This document shows, one piece after another, positions 34,084 through 42,971 of a DNA stretch of 64,000 bases. Origin of the DNA: CAWJLS01 sp963843755 (GTDB lineage: Bacteria; Acidobacteriota; Thermoanaerobaculia; Multivoradales; DATKCC01); contig CAWJLS010000002.1 in the NCBI GenBank assembly GCA_963843755.1, positions 714,009 to 778,008 of the forward strand, written 5' to 3'. Within the stretch, counting starts at the first letter, position 1, and every line of letters starts with the position of its first letter. The notes under the pieces were generated by a model, which was not told the DNA's origin, did not search any database, and worked only from the letters and a program-made list of their open reading frames with translations. The translations under genes were made by a program, and so were the position numbers.

Positions 34084-36744
34084 ATGAACAGCCGAGACAT
34101 CCGCCAGAGCTTCCTCGACTTCTTCAGCGACCGTGGGCACAAGCCGCATCCGAGCGCGCCGCTCGTGCCCCACGGCGATCCGACCCTGCTGTTCACCAAC
34201 GCCGGCATGGTCCAGTTCAAGAACGCCTTCCTCGGACGGGAGGAGCCGCCGGCGCCACGGGTGGTCACCGCCCAGAAGTGCCTCCGGGTCTCGGGCAAGC
34301 ACAACGACCTCGAGAGCGTCGGGCCGTCGCCGCGGCACCACACGTTCTTCGAGATGCTGGGCAACTTCTCGTTCGGCGACTACTTCAAGGAGGACGCGAT
34401 CCGCTTCGCCTGGGAGCTGGTCACCGAGGCCTGGGGGTTGCCGGTCGAGCACCTCTACGCCACCGTCTTCCGGGACGACGACGAGGCCTACGACCTGTGG
34501 GCGAAGATCTCGGGGCTGCCGACGTCGCGCATCCTCCGCTGCGGCGAGAAGGACAACTTCTGGGCCATGGGGGACCTGGGTCCGTGCGGTCCGTGCAGCG
34601 AGGTCCACATCGATCTCTATCCGGACCGGCCGGCGGTCGACTGGGAGGAGGGCACCGAGTCCGGTCGCTACCTCGAGCTGTGGAACCTGGTCTTCATGCA
34701 GTACGACCGGGACGAGTCCGGCACGCTCAACCCCTTGCCCAACCCGTCGATCGACACCGGCGCCGGCCTCGAGCGGCTCGCCGCGGTGCTCCAGGGGGTG
34801 GAGTCCAACTACGACACCGACCTCTTCCGGCCGATCCTCGACGCGGCCGGCACGGTCGCCGAGGTGCCTTATGGCAGCTCGGATGAGCAGGACACGTCGC
34901 TGCGGGTGATCGCCGACCACCTGCGGAGCGTCACCTTCCTCCTCGCCGACGGCGTCATCCCGGGCAACGAGGGGCGGAGCTACGTCCTGCGCCGGATCCT
35001 GCGCCGGGCGGTGCGCCACGGCATGCGCCTGGGGCTCGAAGAGCCGTTTCTCCATCGCCTCGTGCCGGTGCTCGGCGAGGTGATGGGCGACGCCTACCCG
35101 GAGCTCGCGGCGACCCGGGACGCGTCGGTCGCGACCATCCGCACCGAAGAGGAGAAGTTTCTCGCGACCCTGGCCGCCGGCTCGCGGCAGGTCCAGGAGG
35201 AGATCGAGGCGGCGCGGGCGAACGGACAGGAGGTACTGCCGGGCGAGCGTGCCTTCTGGCTCTACGAGACCCACGGACTGCCGGTCGAGACGATCGCCGA
35301 GATCGCCGAAGAGGAGCGCATGGGCTTCGACCGGGCCGGCTTCGACGAGGCGCTGCGTCGCCAGCAGGAGCGCTCCCGCCAGAGCGCCGGCGAGGGCAAG
35401 AAGCGCTTCGCCGCGCTGATCCGCACCCTGCTGGAGGAGGGGGTCGAGGAGACCCGGTTCGAGGGCTACGACCACTTCTCCATGCAGGGCGCTCGGGTGC
35501 TGCGCCTGGCCAAGGAGGAGGGCGGGAAGGCGCTCGCCGCCGCGACGCTGGGGACGGGGGAGTCCGGGATGGCGGTGCTCGACGCGACCGTCTTCTACGC
35601 CGAGTCCGGCGGCCAGGTGGCCGACGGCGGGACGATCACCTGGGACGGCGGCCGGGCCCGGGTCAGCGACGTGCAGAAGGAGGCGGGGGTCTTCCTCCAC
35701 CGGGTCGAGGTGGAGGAGGGGACGCTCCGTCAGGGGGAGACGGTCGCTCTCGAGGTCGACTCCCGGTCCCGCCTCCGGACTCAGGGCAATCACACCGCCA
35801 CCCATCTCCTCCACGCGGCGCTCCGCGAAGAGCTGGGAGAGGGCGTGCGCCAGGCCGGCTCGCTGGTCGCCCCGGACCGCCTGCGCTTCGACTTCACCTT
35901 CCACCGGCCGGTCGAGGACGAGGAGCTGCGCCGGATCGAGGACCGGGTCGACGAGTGGGTGCTGCGGGCGGTGCCGACCCGCATCCGGGAGATGGGCTAC
36001 CAGGAGGCGGTGGCCGAGGGGGCGATGGCGCTGTTCGGCGAGAAGTACGGCGACCGGGTCCGGACCGTCGAGGTGCCCGGTTTCAGCATGGAGCTTTGCG
36101 GCGGCTGTCACGTGACCAACACCGGCGAGATCGGCCTGTTCGTGATCACCGCCGAGCGTGGCATCGCTTCGGGCGTGCGCCGGATCGAGGCGCTGACCGG
36201 TCAGGGCGCGATCGCCTGGGCGCGGGAGCGCGACGCGCGGCTGTCGGCGGTCGAGGCGGCCCTGGGGACGACCGCCGACCGGGCGGTCGAGGAGATCGAC
36301 TCCCTGCGCGCGGCGCTCAAGGAGCGCGACAAGGAGCTCGCCGCCCTGCGCATGAAGATGGTCGCCGGCGCTGTCCAGGGGGAGGGCGCCGACGACGGGG
36401 GCGGCCCGACGGAGGTGGACGGGGTCAAGGTGCTGGTGCGCGAGGTGCCGCCCGCGCCGGCGGGCGAGCTGCGCAACATGGCCGACGCGCTGCGCTCGAA
36501 GCTCGGCTCCGGGGTCGTGGTGCTCGGCGCCCGGGAGGACGGCAAGGTCTCCCTGGTGGCGGCGGTGACCAAGGACCTGACCGGGCGGGTCAAGGCCGGT
36601 GCCCTGGTGCGCGACCTGGCGGGGCTCGTCGGGGGCGGCGGCGGTGGCCGGCCCGATTTCGCCCAGGCCGGCGGCAAGGAGCCGGACAAGCTGCCGGCGG
36701 CGCTGGACGCGGTGCCGGAGGCCGTGCGCAAGCAGCTCGGCTAG
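34084..36744 (+). CDS. alaS: Alanine--tRNA ligase
   Basis: An 886-residue class II aminoacyl-tRNA synthetase. The catalytic core shows motif 1 to 3 elements (FTNAGMVQFKNAFLG, HHTFFEMLGNFSFGDYFK, GAGLERLAAVLQG). The editing domain has the zinc ligands HTATHLLH and CGGCH near 670, and the C-terminal DHHA1-type oligomerisation domain ends the protein with the Gly-rich GGGGGGRPDFAQAGG. The ATG at 34084 begins with the family-typical SRDIRQSFLDFF; an in-frame extension from 34018 is unconserved. It lies after recX and the C13-A8 tract. Confidence 0.96.
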   Translation: MNSRDIRQSFLDFFSDRGHKPHPSAPLVPHGDPTLLFTNAGMVQFKNAFLGREEPPAPRVVTAQKCLRVSGKHNDLESVGPSPRHHTFFEMLGNFSFGDYFKEDAIRFAWELVTEAWGLPVEHLYATVFRDDDEAYDLWAKISGLPTSRILRCGEKDNFWAMGDLGPCGPCSEVHIDLYPDRPAVDWEEGTESGRYLELWNLVFMQYDRDESGTLNPLPNPSIDTGAGLERLAAVLQGVESNYDTDLFRPILDAAGTVAEVPYGSSDEQDTSLRVIADHLRSVTFLLADGVIPGNEGRSYVLRRILRRAVRHGMRLGLEEPFLHRLVPVLGEVMGDAYPELAATRDASVATIRTEEEKFLATLAAGSRQVQEEIEAARANGQEVLPGERAFWLYETHGLPVETIAEIAEEERMGFDRAGFDEALRRQQERSRQSAGEGKKRFAALIRTLLEEGVEETRFEGYDHFSMQGARVLRLAKEEGGKALAAATLGTGESGMAVLDATVFYAESGGQVADGGTITWDGGRARVSDVQKEAGVFLHRVEVEEGTLRQGETVALEVDSRSRLRTQGNHTATHLLHAALREELGEGVRQAGSLVAPDRLRFDFTFHRPVEDEELRRIEDRVDEWVLRAVPTRIREMGYQEAVAEGAMALFGEKYGDRVRTVEVPGFSMELCGGCHVTNTGEIGLFVITAERGIASGVRRIEALTGQGAIAWARERDARLSAVEAALGTTADRAVEEIDSLRAALKERDKELAALRMKMVAGAVQGEGADDGGGPTEVDGVKVLVREVPPAPAGELRNMADALRSKLGSGVVVLGAREDGKVSLVAAVTKDLTGRVKAGALVRDLAGLVGGGGGGRPDFAQAGGKEPDKLPAALDAVPEAVRKQLG

Positions 36745-36855
36745 CTCCTGTGGTCCCCTTTCCGGCTCGAGCGGGGAGTCGGCCGGCGGAGCGGGTGTCT
36801 GAGCGGTTCTCGACGGGTCTCTGGTAAACTGTCAGACCGTTTCCCGCGAGCTGTC

Positions 36856-37584
36856 ATGAGCCGCCTTCTCACCATCGCCCTCGTGGCCGGACTGTCGGCC
36901 GCGCCGCTGTCGGCGGAGGTGTTCGTGCGCCCCAGCACGGCCGGGCGCCCCGAGATCACCAACGTCGGGCCCGGAGCGGGCACGCGGACGCGGTCCCAGA
37001 CCCGATCCCAGACCCCGCTCGTGCGCGAGAGCGCGCCGTCCCGGCGGAGCGCCGCCATCGTGCCGGCGACCCGCCGCCTGTCGCGGGTCGAGCTCGCCGA
37101 CACCATCCGTGCCGCGGCCGGCCGGAACGCGGTCGACCCGGCGCTGATCGAAGCGATGATCGAGGCCGAGTCGGCGTGGGACGCCCGGGCGGTGTCGCGG
37201 ACCGGCGCCCAGGGGCTGATGCAGATCATGCCGGCCACGGCCCGTGACCTCGCCCTGACGCGGCCGTTCGATCCGATCGAGAACGTGCGGGCCGGAACGG
37301 CCTACCTTCGCCAGATGCTCGATCAGTTCGAGGGGCGCGTGGCGCTGGCGCTCGCCGCCTACAACGCCGGGCCTTCGACGGTGATGGCCTACGGCGGTGT
37401 GCCGCCCTACCCGGAGACGGTCGCCTACGTGCGCCGCGTGCTCGGCCTGTGGCTCGGTGACGCCGCGCCTGCCGTGGTGCCGGCGTCCCGTCGCCTCCCG
37501 GGTGCGGTTCACTCCGCCTCGCCCACCCGGCCCGTGCGGTGGAGCCGGGACGGGAAGCGCCCCCACTTGACCAACGTGAAGTAG
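36856..37584 (+). CDS. Secreted lytic transglycosylase (SLT domain)
   Basis: A 242-residue periplasmic enzyme that cleaves peptidoglycan glycan strands. A signal peptide covers residues 1-20 (LLTIALVAGLSAAPLSA, cut before EVF). A disordered Arg/Thr/Ser linker follows with RTRSQTRSQT repeats. The SLT domain (about 80-200) has the catalytic Glu in MIEAESAWDARAVS and the motifs GAQGLMQIMPATA and LALAAYNAGP. An extended -10 element, TGGTAAACT, lies at 36822-36830, about 25 bp before the start, with no clear -35. Stands between alaS and pgsA. Confidence 0.9.
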   Translation: MSRLLTIALVAGLSAAPLSAEVFVRPSTAGRPEITNVGPGAGTRTRSQTRSQTPLVRESAPSRRSAAIVPATRRLSRVELADTIRAAAGRNAVDPALIEAMIEAESAWDARAVSRTGAQGLMQIMPATARDLALTRPFDPIENVRAGTAYLRQMLDQFEGRVALALAAYNAGPSTVMAYGGVPPYPETVAYVRRVLGLWLGDAAPAVVPASRRLPGAVHSASPTRPVRWSRDGKRPHLTNVK

Positions 37585-37716
37585 GCGCGGCCGGCCCGGG
37601 CCTTCCTCGATCCCTCCTCGATCGGGGTTCGAAGCCTGCGCCGGTGTGCACGGCGGCTCCGGTCACGTACAATGCCCGCTCGGCGTCAAGGTCGACGCCC
37701 CTGGAGCGCGCTCGCC

Positions 37717-38271
37717 ATGCTCAACCTTCCCAATCTCCTGACGCTCTTCCGCATCCTGTTGGTGCCGCTTCTCGTGGTGGCGCTGTTGACCCGCTTCGAG
37801 GGGAAGGAGTACGTGGCCCTGGGGATCTTCCTGGTCGCCGCCGCGACCGACGTGCTCGACGGCTACCTCGCGCGCCGCAAGCGCCAGATCACCCGCCTGG
37901 GCAAGCTGCTCGACCCGGCCGCCGACAAGATCCTCATGTCCGCCGCGTTCATCTCCCTGGTGGAGCTCAACGTCGCGCCGGCCTGGATGGTGGTGGTGAT
38001 CGTCGCCCGGGAGTTCGCGGTCTCGGCGCTGCGGAGCTTCGCCGCCTCGGACAACGTGGTGATCGCGGCGGATCTCTCGGGCAAGGTGAAGACCGCCATC
38101 CACACCGTGACCGTCGCGGTCTGTATCATCCACGAGCGCCTGGTCGATCTGGGAGCCCAGGCGCCGGAGTGGCTGGTGCCGATGGTGCTCTGGGCGGCGG
38201 TGGCGATCAGCGTCATCTCCTGGATCGATTACTTCGTCCGCTACGGCAAGTTGGTGCTCGACCGCGCCTGA
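37717..38271 (+). CDS. pgsA: CDP-diacylglycerol--glycerol-3-phosphate 3-phosphatidyltransferase
   Basis: A 184-residue inner-membrane enzyme that makes phosphatidylglycerol phosphate. The CDP-alcohol phosphotransferase motif D-x2-D-G-x2-A-R-x9-G-x3-D-x3-D is perfect, at about residues 48-75 (TDVLDGYLARR, then LLDPAADK). It starts LNLPNLLTLFRILLVPL, typical for PgsA. The ATG at 37717 is taken as start; an in-frame ATG at 37672 overlaps a -10-like TACAAT at 37668-37673. About six membrane segments. It is followed by the RND exporter after 31 bp. Confidence 0.93.
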   Translation: MLNLPNLLTLFRILLVPLLVVALLTRFEGKEYVALGIFLVAAATDVLDGYLARRKRQITRLGKLLDPAADKILMSAAFISLVELNVAPAWMVVVIVAREFAVSALRSFAASDNVVIAADLSGKVKTAIHTVTVAVCIIHERLVDLGAQAPEWLVPMVLWAAVAISVISWIDYFVRYGKLVLDRA

Positions 38272-38302
38272 AGGCCCGGTCGCCTCCCCATCGATCGCGC
38301 CC

Positions 38303-40963
38303 ATGAGCTTCCGTTTTCTGGAGAGACTCGCCCTCGCTTCGGCACGCCGCTACCGGACGGTGTTCGTCGTCACCCTGACCCTCAGCCTGGTGGCGGGGTT
38401 CCTGACGACGCGGCTGCACTTCGATACCGACGTCCTCAACCTGCTGCCGAAGGACGACCCGAAGATCCATCACTTCCTGGAGGCGATGGACCGCTTCGGC
38501 GGTACCGACTACCTACTGGTCGGGGTGCGGGTGCCGGAGGGCCAGGTGGCGGAGCCGTACGAGCTGCTGGTCGACCGGCTCGGCGAGCGGCTCGAGACGC
38601 TGGACGAGATCAAGAAGGTCGACTACCGGATCGGCGCGCCCGAGGAGCTGATCGAGCAGGTCTACCCGCGGGCCCTGTTGTTCCTCGACGCCCAGGGGCG
38701 GCAGGTGCTGGACCACCGCCTGAGCACCCAGGGGATCCACGAGCGGGTCCGTGAGCTGCGCCGCCTGCTGACCACCCCGCAGAGCCTGGCGCTCAAGGAC
38801 CTCGTCAAGCTCGACCCGTTCGGGCTGGCCCAGATCTTCCTCGACAAGTTCGAGACCAACCGGGGGCAGCTCGCGGTCGACTGGACCTCCGGCTACTACC
38901 TGTCCAAGGACCACCGCATGGTCCTGATCCTGGCGCGGCCGATCCTGCCGCCCCAGGCGACGGAGTTCGACGTCCGGCTGGTCGACTCGGTCCAGGCGAA
39001 GGTGGACGAAACCCTGAGCGAGTGGCACGACATCGTCGGACCGGACGCCGGGGCGACGACTCCGCCGGCTCCCGAGGTGGTCCTCGGCGGCTCCTATCTG
39101 ACCGCCCTCGACGACTACAAGCTCATCCGCGGCGACATGATCCGCAACATCGTCACGTCGACCGTGCTGGTGCTGCTGCTCTTCCTGCTCGCCTTCCACC
39201 GGCTCGGACCGCTGCTCTACGCGACCCTGCCGCTGGCCTGCGGCCTGGTCTGGACCTTCGGCTTCTCGGCGATCACCGTCGGGTCGCTGTCGTCGGCCAC
39301 CAGCGGCACGGCCGCCCTGCTCATCGGCCTGGGGATCGATTTCGTCATCGTCTCCTACGGCCGGTACGTGGAGGAGCGGCGCAAAGGGCTGGAGATGGAG
39401 CCCGCCCTGGCGCTGATGGCGGGGAGCTCGGGGCGGGCCGTCGTGGTCGGCGCCGTGACCACCGCCGCCACCTTCTTCGCCTTCCTGGTCACCGACTTCA
39501 CCGGGCTCCGTCAGATGGGCTTCCTGACCGGCACCGGCATCCTGTTCTGCATGATCGCCGTGCTGGTGCTGCTGCCGGCCCTGATCTCCTGGGGCGAGCA
39601 TCGCCACCGCCGGCGCGACACCCAGCCCAACCTCTACCTCCACAGCTTCGGCACCGGCCCGCTCATGCGCGGCGCCGCCCGCTACCCGCGGGCCGCCCTC
39701 GTCATCGGCGGGCTGCTCACCGTGGCGGCGCTCTGGGCGGCCTTCGGGCTCCAGTTCGAAGAGGGGATGAAGTCGATGCGCCCGGAAAAGGGCAACCGGG
39801 GAATCGAGGTCGGCAAGGAGGTCGCCGAGCACTTCGACTCCGGCTTCGACTCCATGATGCTGATGGTCAAGGGCGACACGCTGGACGAGATCTTCGACCG
39901 TTCGGAGAAGGCCGCCGAAGGCGCCCAGAAGCTGGCTGACGAGGGCGTGATCCTGGGCTACTCGGGGCTGACCTCCCTGATCCCGCCGCCGAGCCGCCAG
40001 CGGGCGTCGCTCGCCTGGCTGGAGAAAGGGCGAGAGAGCGGCCTGCTCGACCCCGACCGGATCGCCGCCGACTTCCACTCGGCGCTCGCGGACGAGGGGA
40101 TGCGGGCGGCGCCGTTCGAACGCGGCCTCGCGCTCTTCCGCCAGGCGCTGATGGTCGACCAACCCCTGTCGCTCGACGACGTCTCCGGGACCGACCAGAC
40201 CGGCCAGCTCCTGGACCGCTACCTCCAGCGGATCGAGCCCGCTTCGGGCCAGGACGGCACCGGCACCTCCTCGGGCGGCGTGGAGCTCGAGGAAGACGAG
40301 CATCCGGGCGGCTGGGTCAGCGTGGTCTACCTCTATCCTCCCCACAACCGCTGGCGGCGCCGGCCGCCGCCACAGGCGGTGGAGCTGGCCGACCAGCTCG
40401 GACCCCACGTCGTGCTGACCGGCCCGAACGTGGTCAACGAGCGGATGCGCCAGCGGGTGCGGGTCGACGCGGTGGTGGCGGCGGTCCTCGGCTTCCTCCT
40501 GGTCTCGGTGCTGCTGTGGATCGACTTCGGGCGCCTGCGTGACGCCGCCCTCGCCCTGACGCCGCTGCTGGTGGGGATCATCTGGATGCTCGGAGGGATG
40601 GACGCCCTCGGCATCAAGATGAACTTCATGAACGTCTTCGTCACCACCATGATCATCGGGATCGGCGTCGACTACGGCATTCACGCCGTCCACCGGTACA
40701 AGGAGAACGCCGGTAACGGCAACGGCCTCCTCAGCCGCGGCCTGGTCGAGACCGGCAAGGCGATCGTCGTGGCCTCCCTGTCGACCGTCGTCGGCTTCGG
40801 CTCCCTGGCCACCTCCCGGTACCCCGGGCTGCGCTCCACCGGCTACGTGGCGATCCTCGGCGCCCTCGCGACGGCCCTCGTCGCCATCACCCTACTGCCC
40901 GCCTTCCTCGGCCTCCTCGAGGCCCGCCGCACCCGTTCGCGGCCCGACGCGGACGGTCGCTGA
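38303..40963 (+). CDS. RND/MMPL-family transporter (HpnN-like)
   Basis: An 886-residue inner-membrane protein with two repeats of one TM helix, a large periplasmic loop and a bundle of TM helices (TM1 at about 20-36; bundles near 275-430 and 725-875). Each half contains the RND/MMPL signature, GLGIDFVIVSYGRYVEE in the first and GIGVDYGIHAVHRYKE in the second. The family exports lipids or hopanoids (HpnN) using proton motive force. Next to pgsA, lipid export is a reasonable guess, but the substrate is not defined by the sequence. Confidence 0.88.
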   Translation: MSFRFLERLALASARRYRTVFVVTLTLSLVAGFLTTRLHFDTDVLNLLPKDDPKIHHFLEAMDRFGGTDYLLVGVRVPEGQVAEPYELLVDRLGERLETLDEIKKVDYRIGAPEELIEQVYPRALLFLDAQGRQVLDHRLSTQGIHERVRELRRLLTTPQSLALKDLVKLDPFGLAQIFLDKFETNRGQLAVDWTSGYYLSKDHRMVLILARPILPPQATEFDVRLVDSVQAKVDETLSEWHDIVGPDAGATTPPAPEVVLGGSYLTALDDYKLIRGDMIRNIVTSTVLVLLLFLLAFHRLGPLLYATLPLACGLVWTFGFSAITVGSLSSATSGTAALLIGLGIDFVIVSYGRYVEERRKGLEMEPALALMAGSSGRAVVVGAVTTAATFFAFLVTDFTGLRQMGFLTGTGILFCMIAVLVLLPALISWGEHRHRRRDTQPNLYLHSFGTGPLMRGAARYPRAALVIGGLLTVAALWAAFGLQFEEGMKSMRPEKGNRGIEVGKEVAEHFDSGFDSMMLMVKGDTLDEIFDRSEKAAEGAQKLADEGVILGYSGLTSLIPPPSRQRASLAWLEKGRESGLLDPDRIAADFHSALADEGMRAAPFERGLALFRQALMVDQPLSLDDVSGTDQTGQLLDRYLQRIEPASGQDGTGTSSGGVELEEDEHPGGWVSVVYLYPPHNRWRRRPPPQAVELADQLGPHVVLTGPNVVNERMRQRVRVDAVVAAVLGFLLVSVLLWIDFGRLRDAALALTPLLVGIIWMLGGMDALGIKMNFMNVFVTTMIIGIGVDYGIHAVHRYKENAGNGNGLLSRGLVETGKAIVVASLSTVVGFGSLATSRYPGLRSTGYVAILGALATALVAITLLPAFLGLLEARRTRSRPDADGR

Positions 40964-41180
40964 CCCCCGCGAATCCGTGGCTGTAAAGGGCGCTTGGGCC
41001 GCTCGATCCATGCGTGAATAGTTCTTTCTGCATTCTTCTATAAGTAATAAGGTTGTCCCTTGAGGGGCAAAGTTCTCTCTTCGTGTCCCGGTTTCGTCCC
41101 GACGCGCACTAAACTCGGTGAAAGGGAAGGTACCGGGCGTAAGAGGTGTGTACCGACCGATTGGAAGGAGATCCGATATC

Positions 41181-41522
41181 ATGTGGAGGACGCGAGCGAT
41201 TCGAAGGGTGTCTGCGCTGGTCCTGGTGGCCGGCCTGCTCATCGCCCCCGCGGCGTGGGCCGGACAGGGTCAAGGGACCGACCGGGAAGGTTCTCAGAGC
41301 TTCTCGGTTTTGGTAGGGCAGTGGTGGCAGAGCGTAGTCTCCGAAGTCACCGGCTGGTTCGGCGTCAGTTACGGCAAGACGAAGAGCGACCCGGGCACGA
41401 CCGACCCCGGAACGATCGGGCCGATCGACATCGGGCCGGTGACGTTGGATGGTGGCGGTGGGGGTACTGGTTGCACGGAAGGAGGCCCGACGGCCGATCC
41501 GATTGGAGGTTGTAGTACCTAA
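41181..41522 (+). CDS. Small exported protein with Gly-rich, two-cysteine C terminus
   Basis: A 113-residue protein with a clear signal peptide (RTRAIRR, hydrophobic VSALVLVAGLLIAP, AWA cleavage near residue 27). The mature part is about 86 residues: a Trp-rich segment (GQWWQSVVSEVTGWFG), a Thr/Pro/Asp/Ile-rich stretch and a Gly-rich tail with two Cys (GTGC, then GGPTADPIGGC). A strong Shine-Dalgarno (GGAAGGAG, 41163-41170) sets the ATG at 41181. No known family is recognised. It lies 65 bp before a zinc-finger/TPR gene of similar, lower GC, suggesting one unit. Confidence 0.7.
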   Translation: MWRTRAIRRVSALVLVAGLLIAPAAWAGQGQGTDREGSQSFSVLVGQWWQSVVSEVTGWFGVSYGKTKSDPGTTDPGTIGPIDIGPVTLDGGGGGTGCTEGGPTADPIGGCST

Positions 41523-41587
41523 GTTCAACTAAGCAGGCTCCGGCGTAGCACGCAAGCGGGCGTTGAGCACACTCTGTTTGTCAAACC

Positions 41588-42946
41588 ATGAATAAGCACT
41601 TCAGTCCTCAATCCCTCGATCGGCTGATGGCCACTGATACTTCAGAGGCTGAGATTCTGGAGGCCGCTTCGCATCTCAGTAATTGCAGGTCGTGCGGATT
41701 AGCTCTCGACCGGGCTTCGGATGAAACGCAAGGTTTCTTTCGCGCGCTTCAGGGAGAGGTGGCCTTGCCTCCGAGGTACGATCCATGCGTTTACTCTGCG
41801 GCTCTCGAAACGGTGATGGATCGTCTCTCGGAGGAGAGTTCGAGGCTCGATGGAGAGCGAATCACGGCTCCGCGTCTGCTCGAAGAACTCGAAAAGTACC
41901 CACCGAGTCGGCAGCATCTGATAGTGAGGAACTCGAGGAGATTCCAGAACTGGGGGTTTGCAGAGAATCTCCTGGAAGAGTGTCAGCGACTGTGGGCCGA
42001 AGAACCGGAGCGAGGTGAGAATTTCGGTCTGCTGGCCTGTGAGGTTGTCGAGAGCCTGCGGGTGAACGGGTTCCGGGAGAAGGTGGCTAATGACCTCAAG
42101 TCGGAGGCCTGGACCTACATAGCGAACTGTCGACGACTCCGGGGAGATGCTGGTGCCGCGCTTCAGGCGTTGGATCGCGCGGAAGGGTTCTTGCTGGCGG
42201 GTACCGGAGATGCGCTGGAACGTGCGCGGTTCTCGGAGTTCAAGGCAGCTCTCTTACGACAACAAGAGCGGTTCTCGGATGCGAGACGATTGCTCGAACT
42301 TGCCGTGTCCATCTACCACGCGGCCGGTGAGAAGCACCTTGAAGCCAGAGCTTTGCTTGGATTCGGCAAGCTATATGGTGATATGGGAGAGGCAGATGCC
42401 TATTTGCCGGTTGTTGAGCGAGCGATCAGGCTTCTTCGTGAAGATGGCGATCACCACTTAGGATTGATCGCGCAAATGCAATTGCTGCACTATCTTACGG
42501 AATGCGACCGGTTGGCAGAGGCTAGTGCACTGTTGCCAAGTTTGAGAGTCCAGGTCTCGAGCTATGGGACCCGCTTAGACCAGCTTCGGCTGTTTTGGAA
42601 CGAGGGGCGCCTGTGCCAAGCGTTGCAGCAGTTTGGGTTGGCCGAGGAACTGCTAAAGCAATCTCGTGAAGGTTTCGCTACGGCAGGGAAGGCCTACGAT
42701 GTAGCACTCGTGTCGATGGATCTTGCCGCTGTCTATTTGGAGACTGGTCGTACCAAAGAAGTTAAGGAAATGGCCTGCGAGGTAGTACCCCAGTTCATTG
42801 TTCAGCAAATTCACGGCGATGCCCTTGCCGCGATCGCCCTGTTCGAACAAGCCGCGCGGAAGGAGCGGGCGACGCTCGCCTTGGTACAAGAAGTTGCCTC
42901 CAAGGTCCGCGACTGCCAGGGTCGAAGAGCGCCCAGCAAGGGCTAG
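41588..42946 (+). CDS. Zinc-finger (HxxxCxxC) and TPR-repeat protein
   Basis: A 452-residue soluble protein. Residues 20-40 contain an anti-sigma-factor-type zinc motif, H-L-S-N-C-R-S-C (HxxxCxxC). From about residue 105 to 430 the sequence is all helical with TPR-like periodicity (for example SEAWTYIANCRRLRGDAGAALQALDRAE-type units). There is no membrane helix, HTH or enzymatic motif. Codon use and base composition are visibly more AT-rich than in the flanking genes, so recent transfer or relaxed selection is possible. Paired with the small exported protein upstream; convergent with pyk. Function unknown; sensing or sigma-factor control is a guess. Confidence 0.75.
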   Translation: MNKHFSPQSLDRLMATDTSEAEILEAASHLSNCRSCGLALDRASDETQGFFRALQGEVALPPRYDPCVYSAALETVMDRLSEESSRLDGERITAPRLLEELEKYPPSRQHLIVRNSRRFQNWGFAENLLEECQRLWAEEPERGENFGLLACEVVESLRVNGFREKVANDLKSEAWTYIANCRRLRGDAGAALQALDRAEGFLLAGTGDALERARFSEFKAALLRQQERFSDARRLLELAVSIYHAAGEKHLEARALLGFGKLYGDMGEADAYLPVVERAIRLLREDGDHHLGLIAQMQLLHYLTECDRLAEASALLPSLRVQVSSYGTRLDQLRLFWNEGRLCQALQQFGLAEELLKQSREGFATAGKAYDVALVSMDLAAVYLETGRTKEVKEMACEVVPQFIVQQIHGDALAAIALFEQAARKERATLALVQEVASKVRDCQGRRAPSKG

Positions 42947-42971
42947 GTCTCGGCTCCCCCCTTCCCCCCCC

